Made by a program: the position numbers and the translations under genes. A stretch of 64,000 nt of DNA, from positions 62,001-126,000 of the forward strand of contig CALQEU020000001.1 in the NCBI GenBank assembly GCA_943329665.2, in the 5' to 3' direction. Below the pieces are notes generated by a model. It was given only the letters and a program-made list of their open reading frames with translations. It was not told the DNA's origin and did no database searches. Positions 8,193 to 16,983 of this stretch are shown here, in pieces. The first letter of the stretch is position 1; every line of letters begins with the position of its first letter. This DNA comes from JAJTFW01 sp903922455. GTDB taxonomy: Bacteria > Bacteroidota > Bacteroidia > AKYH767-A > OLB10.

Positions 8193-8720
8193 ATGACTCA
8201 ACTCGAATTTAATTATCATGTAAAGGAATATTATGCTCCTCTAAGAGGATATGCTCTTAAACTAACACGAGCAGTAGAAGATGCAGAAGATTTAGTTCAA
8301 GAAACAATGCTTAAAGCATTTAAAAATAAAGACAAATTTGCTCCCGACACTAATTTAAAGGGTTGGTTGTATACCATCTTGAAAAATCTTTTTATTAATG
8401 AATACAGAAAAAAAGTAAAGCGCAAAGTAATTCATGATGATACAGAAAATAATTATCTGTTAGAAAATGTGAATTATTCTGAAATGAATAATGGAATAGA
8501 GCGCATTGCCATGAAAGAAATTGATGCAGCCATTTGTGAGTTGCCAGCTAATTTACGTGTTCCTTTTATGAAATCATTTGAAGGATATAAGTACTCTGAA
8601 ATTGCTGATGAACTGCACGTGCCATTGGGTACTGTAAAAATTAGAATTCATGTAGCCCGTCAAAAATTAAAAGAATCATTAAATGCCTATGGAGCAGATT
8701 ATGGTTTTAATTTAAATTAA
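8193..8720 (+). CDS. ECF-type RNA polymerase sigma factor
   Basis: 175 aa from ATG 8193, chosen because the promoter lies at 8132-8162. Region 2 contains AEDLVQETMLKAFKNKDKF and LKGWLYTILKNLFINEYRK (core binding and -10 recognition). Region 4 contains YSEIADELHVPLGTVKIRIH, the helix-turn-helix for -35 recognition. There is no anti-sigma gene next to it. Sigma genes of this kind lie beside MerR/CarH-like regulators in light- or carotenoid-control loci of other Bacteroidota. The most economical reading is that the MerR-type protein controls this sigma factor. Confidence 0.9.
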   Translation: MTQLEFNYHVKEYYAPLRGYALKLTRAVEDAEDLVQETMLKAFKNKDKFAPDTNLKGWLYTILKNLFINEYRKKVKRKVIHDDTENNYLLENVNYSEMNNGIERIAMKEIDAAICELPANLRVPFMKSFEGYKYSEIADELHVPLGTVKIRIHVARQKLKESLNAYGADYGFNLN

Positions 8721-8937
8721 AATTTGATTGCAATCCAATTTTGCAACACTATTGAACTAGAGTAGCTGCTAAATAGTACCTTGCTCTTTTTCGTTATAGT
8801 CGATGGAAATTTGAATAAAGAAAGTAAGTTTAACTCTCAAAAGTGAGGCAAGTCTCGGTAATAATTTACCTAGTGGCGTGAACTAGACCCAATAGAAGAC
8901 ACTGATTTGCGAACTTGCCACCTAGCCAACTTACCAT

Positions 8938-9957
8938 TCACCTATACTCTTGCCTATACATTTTTAGCATAAGTACAAAGTAAGAAATAAGTAACGGACC
9001 GAATACAATTCCTGGAAGTCCAAACCACTGCATTCCCAAAATCACCCCAAGCACAGTCACCAGGGGGTGTACATTCGCAAATTTTTTCTGAAGCGTAAAA
9101 CGAAATATATTATCAATATTGGTAATGATTAACGTACCACAAATTAAGATGGCTATACCTTGCCAATGATTGCCGTTTGCATATTGGTAAATGCCTGCTG
9201 GAATCCATACCAACGCAGTTCCTACGAGCGGAATAAAGGACATGAATCCAGTTATGGTACCCCAAAACCAAGGTTGATCCAAATCGCAAAACCAAAAAAT
9301 AGTACCTGCAGTCAGTCCTTGTAAAATAGCAAGTACGGGTGCGCCCAACACATTACTGAAAACAGCCATCTCTAATTCAGCTGAAAATTGCTGCGAATGA
9401 CTCGTCTCAAAAGGTAAATAATCTATTAACGTTTTTTCCAAGTCACCTTGATTTTGTAAGAGGTAATAAAGAATGAAATACATCATTCCTATGGTCGCTA
9501 AGGCATCCGCAGTAGCACCTAAAATTTGTGGAATAATATCACTTGCTAAGCGCTGAAACTTCTCAAGCATATCATGACTTAACACACTAAAACCAGTTTG
9601 CGAATAGATGAAAGCATCCATCTTCTTTAATCCATTCATCAAGTCATTGCTATGGATAATCGCATAATTTATTTTAGAAGCCAACAGCCCATATAACGAC
9701 CAAAAAGGAAGGAGAATGGTGATGAAGGAAATGAACAATATCAAGACAATAGAAAGCGTTTTATTCCAATTCTTCTTGATGGTTAAGAATTTTAAAAACG
9801 GTCGAGCCAATACATAAAGTATTGTAGCAGAGAGGAAGGAAGTTAAAAATCCAATCAATGACCAAAATAAAAAGACACCCAAGAAGATGATGACCAACAA
9901 GCTTACCACTTGATTTCGGTTGTTATTCATGGAATAAAAATAATCATTTTGGTTCAT
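8938..9957 (-). CDS. AI-2E family (PerM/YdiK-type) transporter
   Basis: 339 aa with about eight hydrophobic segments: two at the N-terminus, a soluble-looking middle (about 70-150), and a cluster in the C-terminal half. Family landmarks are the GFLTSFLSATILYVLARP opening and the C-terminal HPLVTVLGVILGMQWFG followed by PGIVFGPLL. The family exports varied small solutes or ions, so the AI-2 label is historical. It is divergent from the S41 protease gene with 36 nt between the starts. Confidence 0.88.
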   Translation of the reverse strand: MNQNDYFYSMNNNRNQVVSLLVIIFLGVFLFWSLIGFLTSFLSATILYVLARPFLKFLTIKKNWNKTLSIVLILFISFITILLPFWSLYGLLASKINYAIIHSNDLMNGLKKMDAFIYSQTGFSVLSHDMLEKFQRLASDIIPQILGATADALATIGMMYFILYYLLQNQGDLEKTLIDYLPFETSHSQQFSAELEMAVFSNVLGAPVLAILQGLTAGTIFWFCDLDQPWFWGTITGFMSFIPLVGTALVWIPAGIYQYANGNHWQGIAILICGTLIITNIDNIFRFTLQKKFANVHPLVTVLGVILGMQWFGLPGIVFGPLLISYFVLMLKMYRQEYR

Positions 9958-9967
9958 TACGATCTGT

Positions 9968-9975
9968 TATCTTTG
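9968..9975 (+). promoter_or_regulatory. -7 box TATCTTTG upstream of the S41 protease
   Basis: Exact TAnnTTTG match ending 18 nt before ATG 9994. A TTTG at 9948-9951 could be the -33 element, although its 16 nt spacer is shorter than the usual 19-21 nt. Confidence 0.5.
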
Positions 9976-9993
9976 AAAAGTTAAAAAATAATT

Positions 9994-11685
9994 ATGTCCA
10001 TATTCTCCAACCATCGTCGTAAACTGATTCTTTTGATGTTGATTCCATCAACCTTTTTAAGCATCAGCTTTGTAGATGATTATTTTATGATTAGCAAACA
10101 GCTCGATATTTTCTCAGCAGTGTATCGTGAAGTCGACCAGTTTTATGTGGATGATGTGAAGCCAGGTGAATTATTAAAGGTGGGAATTGATGGTATGTTA
10201 ATGACCATCGACCCTTACACTAATTTTTATCCTGAATCGGAAATTGAAGATTATAAAATGAAGCATGTCAGCACGGAGTACGGTGGTATTGGAGCTTCTT
10301 CTTTTCTTTATGGGGATAGTATTGTGATTTATGATGTGTACGAAGGCTACCCCGCTCAATTGGCCGATGTCCGTGCGGGTGATTTGTTGATTTCTGTGAA
10401 TGGTAGAGCGATTAAAGGTTTATCTCCTACTGAAATTGATGGTATGATCAAAGGGCAGGCGGGTACTGTTGTGAAAGTTGGATTGTCACGTTATGGTGAA
10501 ACGGCGCTCATCGAAAAGTCAATTACCCGTGGAGAAATTAAAGTAAAAAATGTTCCTTACTATGGAATGATCAACGACAGTGTTGGCTATATCAAACTCG
10601 ATAAGTTTTTACAAAACTGTTTCAACGAAGTGCACGATGCCTTAGTCGATTTGCAAAAGAACAAGGGTCTTACATCGCTCGTTTTTGATTTACGAGGGAA
10701 TGGCGGTGGATTGTTAGAAGAGTCGGTGCAGATGTTGAATTTATTTGTGAAGAAAGGAGAGTTGCTGGTTACTCAAAAAGGAAAAACGGAAGGGTCAAAC
10801 AATACGTACATTGCAAAAGTAGATCCAATCGCTCCTGATTTAAAAGTGGCTGTTTTGATTGATAAAAATTCTGCCTCAGCGAGTGAAATTACGGCTGGTA
10901 ATTTTCAAGATTTAGACCGAGGTGTTGTCATCGGACAAAGAAGTTTTGGAAAAGGCTTAGTGCAACAAACTAGACCACTTACTTACAATGCACAAATGAA
11001 ATTGACGGTGGCGAAGTATTACACGGCTAGCGGTAGATGTGTTCAAACACGCATTTATAATCACGACGAAGGAAATGCGGTGACTGAAGTACCCGATTCA
11101 TTGATGAAAGCGTTTAAAACGAAGAACGGAAGAACGGTGTTTGATGGTTCTGCAGTTTACCCAGATCGATTCTTGGCGTTATCAGATACCAGTAACATCA
11201 CAAAAAGCTTAATTGGAAATTTTATCATCTTCGATTATGCAAGCAAATACCGTCAACAACATAGCAGTATCGATTCTGTCGATGTGTTTTCATTTACCGA
11301 TGCCGACTTCAAAGATTTCGAAAATTACTTGAATACTGAAAGTTATACTTATTCTACCCAAACTGAATATGCTTTTAAACTGTTGAAAGAAGCAGCTACA
11401 CGTGAAAAGTATTATGCCAGCAATAGCAATGAAATTGATAAATTAGGTAAGGAATTAAATCACGATAAAGCAGCCGACTTAAAATTGTTTAAATCGGAGA
11501 TAAAAAGTTTTATAGAGAAAGAATTAGTCACTCGCTATTATTTTCAAACAGGAAAGTATAAGTACATGTTTAAGCACGACGAAACCATCAAAGAAGCTTT
11601 ATCGGTTTTAGGAAATGCTACTCTTTACAATTCCATCTTAAAAGGAGAGGGAGAATATAAGGTAATTGGTAAGCCTAAGAAGTAA
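9994..11685 (+). CDS. S41-family C-terminal processing protease (CtpA/Prc-like)
   Basis: 563 aa. An N-terminal signal or anchor (LILLMLIPSTFLSISFV) puts it in the periplasm. A PDZ domain covers about residues 85-175 (GGIGASSFL, PAQLADVRAGDLLISVNG). The protease core has FDLRGNGGGLLEESV, catalytic Ser295 in NSASASEI and Lys320 in SFGKGLVQQ, 25 residues apart as in E. coli Prc. The long C-terminal extension (about 390-563) is helical, as in Bacteroidota members. It probably trims or degrades periplasmic proteins by their C-termini. Confidence 0.93.
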   Translation: MSIFSNHRRKLILLMLIPSTFLSISFVDDYFMISKQLDIFSAVYREVDQFYVDDVKPGELLKVGIDGMLMTIDPYTNFYPESEIEDYKMKHVSTEYGGIGASSFLYGDSIVIYDVYEGYPAQLADVRAGDLLISVNGRAIKGLSPTEIDGMIKGQAGTVVKVGLSRYGETALIEKSITRGEIKVKNVPYYGMINDSVGYIKLDKFLQNCFNEVHDALVDLQKNKGLTSLVFDLRGNGGGLLEESVQMLNLFVKKGELLVTQKGKTEGSNNTYIAKVDPIAPDLKVAVLIDKNSASASEITAGNFQDLDRGVVIGQRSFGKGLVQQTRPLTYNAQMKLTVAKYYTASGRCVQTRIYNHDEGNAVTEVPDSLMKAFKTKNGRTVFDGSAVYPDRFLALSDTSNITKSLIGNFIIFDYASKYRQQHSSIDSVDVFSFTDADFKDFENYLNTESYTYSTQTEYAFKLLKEAATREKYYASNSNEIDKLGKELNHDKAADLKLFKSEIKSFIEKELVTRYYFQTGKYKYMFKHDETIKEALSVLGNATLYNSILKGEGEYKVIGKPKK

Positions 11686-11789
11686 TTTTTCGATTGTCAA
11701 TCGTGCGTAGTCGTGAAATTATCAGAAATGTATTTGGGTGTTCAATTTTTTAGATTTGTGTTAAATTCCGCTGTGTCTTCTATAGAAAA

Positions 11790-11898
11790 CTTTGCGACTT
11801 AGCGCCTTTTTAACCTGAGCTTGCCGAGGGTTGCGAGAAAATTTAGCGTAGAGAAAATCGACCGAATGGCTTAGCGACCATTGCGAGAAATATAAGCG
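11790..11898. repeat. Degenerate GCGAGAAAATTTAGCG-type intergenic repeat
   Basis: The gap between the protease and pheS holds phrases such as TTTGCGACTTAGCGCC and TTGCGAGAAAATTTAGCG (11831-11848). A 17 nt core (11832-11848) recurs exactly at 32897-32913. The last few bases run into the end of pheS. The role is unknown. Confidence 0.5.
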
Positions 11899-11901
11899 TC
11901 T

Positions 11902-12942
11902 TTAACGAACTCCTTTGAACTGATCCAAGAAGCGCACATCATTCTCTGAAAAAATACGAAGGTCTTTGATACTGTATTTAAGCATCGTGATTCTTTCAAT
12001 GCCCATGCCGAATGCAAATCCACTGTATTTTTTAGAATCAATTTTATTGTTTTCCAACACCGCGGGATCAATCATTCCACAACCTAAAATCTCAACCCAC
12101 CCCGTGTATTTACAAATATTGCAGCCCTTGCCTTTGCAAATAGTGCAACTAATGTCCATTTCTGCGCTGGGCTCTGTGAAAGGAAAATAGGACGGGCGAA
12201 GTCTGATTTTTGTGTCAGCTCCAAACATCTCTTGAGAGAAATACAATAAAGTTTGTTTTAAATCGGCAAACGAAACATTTTCATCAATATAAAAGCCTTC
12301 TACTTGATGAAAGAAACAATGTGCGCGAGCTGATATTGCTTCATTGCGATACACTCTCCCCGGACAAATAGTTCGAATGGGAGGTGCTTGATTTTCCATC
12401 ACTCGAACTTGGATTGATGAAGTATGTGTGCGCAATGCTAAAGAACCCTTGTACTTTTCTTGATCAGGATTTACATCGATGAAAAAAGTATCCTGCATAT
12501 CGCGTGCTGGATGTTCAGGTGGGAAATTCAGCGCTGAGAAATTATGCCAATCGTCTTCAATCTCTGGGCCATCACTCACGTTGAAGCCTATCCGCGAAAA
12601 GATGCTGATGATTTTTCTACGTACTAAACTTAAAGGATGAAACGATCCCAATGGATTTGGATCCGAAGGTAAACTCAAATCGATGTTTTGATTTGAACCC
12701 GTATCCGCATCTTCAAAGGCATCTTTAAATTGATTCAAGCGATCTTCAGCAGCCACCTTCAATGAATTCACTTGCAAGCCAAATGATTTTCGCTCTTCAG
12801 GAGCCACCTCTTTCATCTTCGCAAACAACTCCGTCAACACACCTTTCTTCCCTAAAAAGCGAACACGAAAAGTCTCCAACTCCTCTTTATTAGCAGGAGC
12901 AAAACTTTTCGTCTCTTCAATTAAAGCTTCAATATCTAACAT
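11902..12942 (-). CDS. pheS: Phenylalanine--tRNA ligase alpha subunit
   Basis: 346 aa, the usual length. The N-terminal coiled-coil tRNA-binding region (about 1-90) is followed by the class II catalytic core. Motif 2 is seen in PGRVYRNEAISARAHCFFHQ and motif 3 in GFAFGMGIERITMLKY. SCTICKGKGCNICKYTGW forms a Cys cluster before motif 3, as in many bacterial PheS. It charges tRNA-Phe together with PheT, which is not in the window. It lies upstream of the cyclophilin gene on the same strand but is separated from it by a 52 nt repeat-like AT-rich spacer. Confidence 0.96.
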   Translation of the reverse strand: MLDIEALIEETKSFAPANKEELETFRVRFLGKKGVLTELFAKMKEVAPEERKSFGLQVNSLKVAAEDRLNQFKDAFEDADTGSNQNIDLSLPSDPNPLGSFHPLSLVRRKIISIFSRIGFNVSDGPEIEDDWHNFSALNFPPEHPARDMQDTFFIDVNPDQEKYKGSLALRTHTSSIQVRVMENQAPPIRTICPGRVYRNEAISARAHCFFHQVEGFYIDENVSFADLKQTLLYFSQEMFGADTKIRLRPSYFPFTEPSAEMDISCTICKGKGCNICKYTGWVEILGCGMIDPAVLENNKIDSKKYSGFAFGMGIERITMLKYSIKDLRIFSENDVRFLDQFKGVR

Positions 12943-12994
12943 AACTTACTATTCACTATTTAGATCTAACAACTAACAACTAACATCCAAATTC

Positions 12995-13675
12995 TTAATT
13001 CTTAATTAATTTTATAGTCATCCTCACATCCGTCTCCGGTCGATCACCTGGTAAAGTTTTAACAGCTGCAATTTTATCAATCACATCTAATCCTTCAACA
13101 ATTTCACCAAACACCGTGTAGTTGCGATCTAACCACGGAGAGCCTCCAACCGTCATATAATCTGACTTTTGTTTTTCGCTCATCGTGAAACCTAAGCGTT
13201 GTTCTGCTTGTGTAATTTCAGCTTCCGTCATCGGCTTTCCTTGAACAATATAAAACTGACAACCAGAACTTGCTTTTTCTGGATTTCCATCTCTGGCAGC
13301 GGCCAAAACGCCTTTTTTGTGATAAAGCGTATCTATCAATTCAGCAGGGATCTTATATCCAACATCACCTGAACCTAACATTTTTCCAGGCGCTGCATTT
13401 TTAGAATCAGGATCGCCGCCTTGAATCATAAATCCTTTGATCACGCGGTGGAAAAGGAGACTATCATAAAATCCCTCACTAACCAATTTCATAAAGTTCG
13501 CCCTGTGTAATGGAGTTTCTTTATAAAGTTTCAATTTCATGGTACCATAGTCGGTAGTAATCTCAATTAATGTGTCGGTAACTGCTTTTTCCATTGATTT
13601 TTTCTTCTTTTGAGCGAATGTATTCGTTCCAATTGCAAGCATGAGGCCTAGGCAAATGAGGAATATTTTTTTCAT
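12995..13675 (-). CDS. Secreted cyclophilin-type peptidyl-prolyl isomerase
   Basis: 226 aa with an N-terminal signal peptide (MKKIFLICLGLMLAIGTNTFA, cleavage before QKKKK). The cyclophilin core has FHRVIKGFMIQGGDPDSKN with the catalytic Arg, and FYIVQGKPM followed by NYTVFGEIVEGLDVI. It lacks a lipobox Cys. The likely role is proline isomerisation during folding of periplasmic or exported proteins. An insert between the two core parts (about residues 145-180, EAEITQAEQRLGFTMSEKQK) is seen in many Bacteroidota homologues. Confidence 0.92.
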   Translation of the reverse strand: MKKIFLICLGLMLAIGTNTFAQKKKKSMEKAVTDTLIEITTDYGTMKLKLYKETPLHRANFMKLVSEGFYDSLLFHRVIKGFMIQGGDPDSKNAAPGKMLGSGDVGYKIPAELIDTLYHKKGVLAAARDGNPEKASSGCQFYIVQGKPMTEAEITQAEQRLGFTMSEKQKSDYMTVGGSPWLDRNYTVFGEIVEGLDVIDKIAAVKTLPGDRPETDVRMTIKLIKN

Positions 13676-13801
13676 AGTATTGATAATTAATTACTTTTGT
13701 TTGTAAGAATCCATTAAATATTATAATTGTTCTTGTTGCAAGTTTAACTAAATTTGAACAATCATTCGTTATCTACGTATAACAAAAAGTAATTTATAAA
13801 A

Positions 13802-14152
13802 ATGAATCGATATCTCCTCTTATTCTGCCTTGCCTTTGTAGGATTGGTTACTTCTTCTTCTTGTAAGAAGACAAAAGACTGTGAAGCCATTATTACTGTG
13901 GTTGATACTATGGGTCGAGCCGTTTCCGGTGCAAAAGTAGTTTTACGTCAGGATAGTGTTATTAATCCTCAGACTGGAGTTCGAGCGGATATCTTTGGTG
14001 AGCAATTTACTACGAGCAGTGGCGAGGCGATTTTTTCATTTAAGTGGGAAGCAGTTTTGAATGTTGAAGTCACCTCGTTAACCACTTCAGCGAAAGATTA
14101 TATACGCTTGGAGCAAAGCAAAACCGTTCGTAAAACGGTGACAGTTAAATAG
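13802..14152 (+). CDS. Small lipoprotein with an Ig-like/carboxypeptidase-regulatory fold
   Basis: 116 aa. A lipoprotein signal (LAFVGLVTSSSCKK) puts the lipidated Cys at residue 21. The mature part (VDTMGRAVSGAKVVLRQDSV, then SGEAIFSFKWEAVLNVEV) looks like a beta-sandwich of the transthyretin or CarboxypepD_reg type. No enzyme motif is seen. It stands alone between the divergent cyclophilin gene and pgk. Confidence 0.65.
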   Translation: MNRYLLLFCLAFVGLVTSSSCKKTKDCEAIITVVDTMGRAVSGAKVVLRQDSVINPQTGVRADIFGEQFTTSSGEAIFSFKWEAVLNVEVTSLTTSAKDYIRLEQSKTVRKTVTVK

Positions 14153-14257
14153 TATACTTTTTCTTCCATTTCACCTTTCTTTTTTAGATGGATTCATAAG
14201 CCGCACAAATGGCTTGTTTACTACTCATTGACTATTTTTGTATGAAATTCTTCATGT

Positions 14258-15460
14258 ATGTCCATCAAAACTGTCGATAATTATAACTTCTCTGGAAAAA
14301 AAGCACTTATTCGAGTAGATTTTAACGTTCCACTCAATGCCGAACTTCAGGTAACTGATCCCACACGTATCAAGGCGGCAATTCCAACTATTCAAAAAAT
14401 ACTGAAAGACGGTGGTAGTGTAATTTTAATGTCTCATTTAGGCCGACCAAAGGAAGGTGCTGTCGATAAGTATTCTTTACATCATATCGTTTCTACTTTA
14501 AGTGAGTTACTTCAAACGGATGTGAAGTTTGCGGATGATTGCATAGGCGCTTCTGCCGATGGGTTGGCTGCGAACTTAAATTCAGGCGAAGTATTGTTGC
14601 TAGAGAATCTTCGCTTTTATAAACACGAAGAAAAAGGAGATGTAGAATTTGCAAAGAAACTATCAACTTACGGCGACGTCTATGTGAACGATGCATTCGG
14701 CACAGCGCACAGAGCTCATGCAAGTACAGCTGTGATTGCACAATTTTTTAAAGGCAATTGCATGTTTGGTTATATAATGGCAGGCGAGTTGTTGAATGCA
14801 GAAAAAGTGTTGAATACACCTGAAAAACCTTTTACGGCTATCATGGGTGGCGCAAAAGTGAGTGATAAAATTTTGATCATCGAACAACTGATGGAAAAAG
14901 TAGATTATCTTTTGATAGGAGGAGGAATGGCGTATACATTTATAAAAGCGCAAGGTGGTAATATTGGAAATTCACTTTGTGAAGAAGATAAGTTAGACTT
15001 AGCACTTCAGATTCTTTCATCCGCCGCATCGAAAGGAGTGAAAATTCATTTGCCTATCGACACTGTAAACGGAGATAAGTTTGATAAGGACGCCAATACT
15101 AATGTTACGGATATCCGAAATATTGAAGAGGGATGGATGGGATTGGATATTGGTCCAAAATCGGCAGCACTTTTTGCAGATGTGATTCAGCAAAGCAAAA
15201 CAATTTTGTGGAATGGTCCGATGGGCGTATTCGAAATGAAAAAATTTGAGAACGGAACAAAAACAGTTGCCGAAGCGATTGTAGCGGCTACTGCAAATGG
15301 AGCTTTCTCTTTAATTGGTGGAGGTGATTCAGCAGCTGCGATTAATCAATTCAATATGGCCGACAAGGTTTCTTATATCTCTACCGGCGGCGGTGCACTC
15401 CTCGAACACATCGAAGGAAAAGTATTACCCGGCGTTGCCATGGTAAACGAAAATCGCTGA
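14258..15460 (+). CDS. pgk: Phosphoglycerate kinase
   Basis: 400 aa, the standard length. Diagnostic segments are ALIRVDFNVPLNAELQVTD, VILMSHLGRPKE, VLLLENLRFYKHEEKGD and the C-terminal nucleotide loop LIGGGDSAAAINQF. It transfers phosphate from 1,3-bisphosphoglycerate to ADP in glycolysis. A -7 box TATTTTTG (14233-14240) lies 17 nt before the ATG, with CTTG at 14213-14216 as a weak -33 candidate. The gene appears to be monocistronic, with a 220 nt gap after it. Confidence 0.97.
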   Translation: MSIKTVDNYNFSGKKALIRVDFNVPLNAELQVTDPTRIKAAIPTIQKILKDGGSVILMSHLGRPKEGAVDKYSLHHIVSTLSELLQTDVKFADDCIGASADGLAANLNSGEVLLLENLRFYKHEEKGDVEFAKKLSTYGDVYVNDAFGTAHRAHASTAVIAQFFKGNCMFGYIMAGELLNAEKVLNTPEKPFTAIMGGAKVSDKILIIEQLMEKVDYLLIGGGMAYTFIKAQGGNIGNSLCEEDKLDLALQILSSAASKGVKIHLPIDTVNGDKFDKDANTNVTDIRNIEEGWMGLDIGPKSAALFADVIQQSKTILWNGPMGVFEMKKFENGTKTVAEAIVAATANGAFSLIGGGDSAAAINQFNMADKVSYISTGGGALLEHIEGKVLPGVAMVNENR

Positions 15461-15562
15461 GATGTAAAAGCTCTTCCAATTATTTATCGCACCAACATTA
15501 AATCAAGAAAAGTAAGACGAGCAAAGTATAAAATCTAGCCTCATGTAACGAAGCCTCACGAC

Positions 15563-15632
15563 CAGCAGTTTACCCTGCTGTCTAAACGAAGTGAAGTACT
15601 GCAGGGCTAGTAGCCAGCAGCGAGAAGCTGAA
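15563..15632. repeat. Small hairpin and GCTAGTAGCCAGCAG repeat phrase
   Basis: CAGCAG (15563-15568) pairs with CTGCTG (15575-15580), and CCCTGC (15573-15578) pairs with GCAGGG (15601-15606), giving alternative stems. The following GGCTAGTAGCCAGCAG resembles phrases at 16897-16947. There is no T-run, so I do not call it a terminator. Confidence 0.4.
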
Positions 15633-15680
15633 TCTTATACGAAGCATAATTTAATTTAAACGAAAAACTAAATCGAACGA

Positions 15681-16190
15681 ATGAACTACCTAGATTTCAT
15701 CATTGCCATTCCCTTAGTCTGGGGTGCTTACAAAGGATTTCAACGGGGGTTCATTTTTGAAATTGCAATGATCATTGGCTTGGTGCTAGGATTGTATTTA
15801 GCATTCAAAATGAGTAGTCTCTTCGAAGGATTGATATCAAAAATGGTAGACGCAGAAGGAACGACTTTACATTATTTAACATTTTTTGTTGTCTTTATTT
15901 CTGTAATTCTCATCATGGTATTCTTAGCTAAACTACTCGAAGGATTACTGAAAATTGGAAATTTAAATGTGTTCAATAAGGTGGCTGGTGCCATTTTCGG
16001 ACTATTAAAATTTGCACTTGTTGTGAGTGTGGTATTTGCAGTTTTCCGACCCATCGATGCCCATCTCGGACTCCTCTCAGCAAAAACAAAAACCGAATCT
16101 TATTTATACCAACCTGTACTTCATGTTACCAAATACTTATTCCCAGCCATGAAAGATGTGCAGGATGAATTTGTGAAACGTGTGGGTTAA
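15681..16190 (+). CDS. CvpA-family membrane protein
   Basis: 169 aa with four hydrophobic segments. It opens MNYLDFIIAIPLVWGAYKGF followed by QRGFIFEIAMIIGLVLGLYLAF, the conserved start of CvpA/colicin V production proteins, and ends in a short soluble tail. The family is linked to envelope stress and, in E. coli, colicin V secretion, but its biochemical role is not settled. The unknown 16242 gene follows 51 nt later on the same strand. Confidence 0.85.
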   Translation: MNYLDFIIAIPLVWGAYKGFQRGFIFEIAMIIGLVLGLYLAFKMSSLFEGLISKMVDAEGTTLHYLTFFVVFISVILIMVFLAKLLEGLLKIGNLNVFNKVAGAIFGLLKFALVVSVVFAVFRPIDAHLGLLSAKTKTESYLYQPVLHVTKYLFPAMKDVQDEFVKRVG

Positions 16191-16241
16191 TTTTTTCATG
16201 TCGATAATTTATTTCTTTATTTTACTCTTATAAAAAAACAA

Positions 16242-16598
16242 ATGCTCCATATCCGCAACATCGAAGAATTAAAAGTAGAGTGGGTCGAATTACTCAATCA
16301 GCTCAATACCATGTTTGATTGCGATATGGATTTACAAGGCGTACTCTTCTTAATTGGAGTGCAAGAACTTGGTCATGGTCCGCGCGAGTTTGGTAAAGCC
16401 GAAAAGCAAGACCTAATGCACATCGCCACCTGTAAGCTACTAAGTCAATTTGGCTACTACGAATTAGAAGGCAGCGACGATCAAGGATGGCCTCACTGGA
16501 AACTCGTCCAGAAACTTCCGCGCATGACATTGGGGGAACAAGATTATCTCTTGAAACAAGCGGTGATTGATTATTTTAAAGCGAGTTCAATTTTATAG
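16242..16598 (+). CDS. Conserved-looking soluble protein, unknown function
   Basis: 118 aa, no signal or membrane segment. Noticeable parts are VLFLIGVQELGHGPREFGKA, a His-containing helix, and GSDDQGWPHWKLVQKLP. I do not recognise the family. Its normal codon pattern and its position 51 nt after the cvpA-like gene support a real gene, possibly in the same operon. Confidence 0.6.
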   Translation: MLHIRNIEELKVEWVELLNQLNTMFDCDMDLQGVLFLIGVQELGHGPREFGKAEKQDLMHIATCKLLSQFGYYELEGSDDQGWPHWKLVQKLPRMTLGEQDYLLKQAVIDYFKASSIL

Positions 16599-16633
16599 AT
16601 TTTGTTGGGTTCAATTTGTATTTGAATCTGGCT

Positions 16634-16947
16634 GCTAGCTACTAGCTGCTGGATGCTAGATTCAAATCGATCGTTTAAATTTTTAAAATATCAGACCCCA
16701 GAGGGGTCACATATAATTAGAAATGAAATGCATTTTTTTGTATCCTGACCCCAGAGGGGTCACACAATCACGCGATACAAAAGCTGATGTGCAACCCCTC
16801 TGGGGTTGTATCGTGATTTTTTGCGCGTTGCTAATTAGATTAAACCCCGATGGGGTTTTTCTAAATGCAATTTCATACAGAAGCAATTTCGATGTCAGTA
16901 GCCAGCAGCAAGCCTCGAGGCTGAGTGTCCAACAGCTAGTAGCTAGC
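16634..16947. repeat. Palindrome cluster bounded by a 20 bp inverted repeat (MITE/REP-like)
   Basis: The 385 nt gap 16599-16983 holds no gene. Its ends carry GCTAGCTACTAGCTGCTGGA (16634-16653) and the near-exact inverse (16928-16947, 19 of 20 matching). Inside are four short palindromes: GACCCCAGAGGGGTC at 16694-16708 and again at 16747-16761, AACCCCTCTGGGGTT at 16793-16807, and AAACCCCGATGGGGTTT at 16842-16858. The third sits in a larger imperfect stem (ATCACGCGATACAA with TTGTATCGTGAT). No transposase or target duplication is obvious. Confidence 0.65.
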
Positions 16948-16971
16948 ATCTTTTCATGCCAACAGATTTAC

Positions 16972-16979
16972 TAAATTTG
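16972..16979 (+). promoter_or_regulatory. -7 box TAAATTTG four nt before the delta prime start codon
   Basis: Exact TAnnTTTG, followed by CACC and then ATG 16984. With the usual Bacteroidota start-point spacing the mRNA would begin at or next to the A of the start codon. Confidence 0.55.
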
Positions 16980-16983
16980 CACC

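Noticed and set aside
16694..16858. CRISPR array from the repeated GACCCCAGAGGGGTC units
   Set aside because: The units are short palindromes of differing sequence with irregular spacing, and there are no cas genes.
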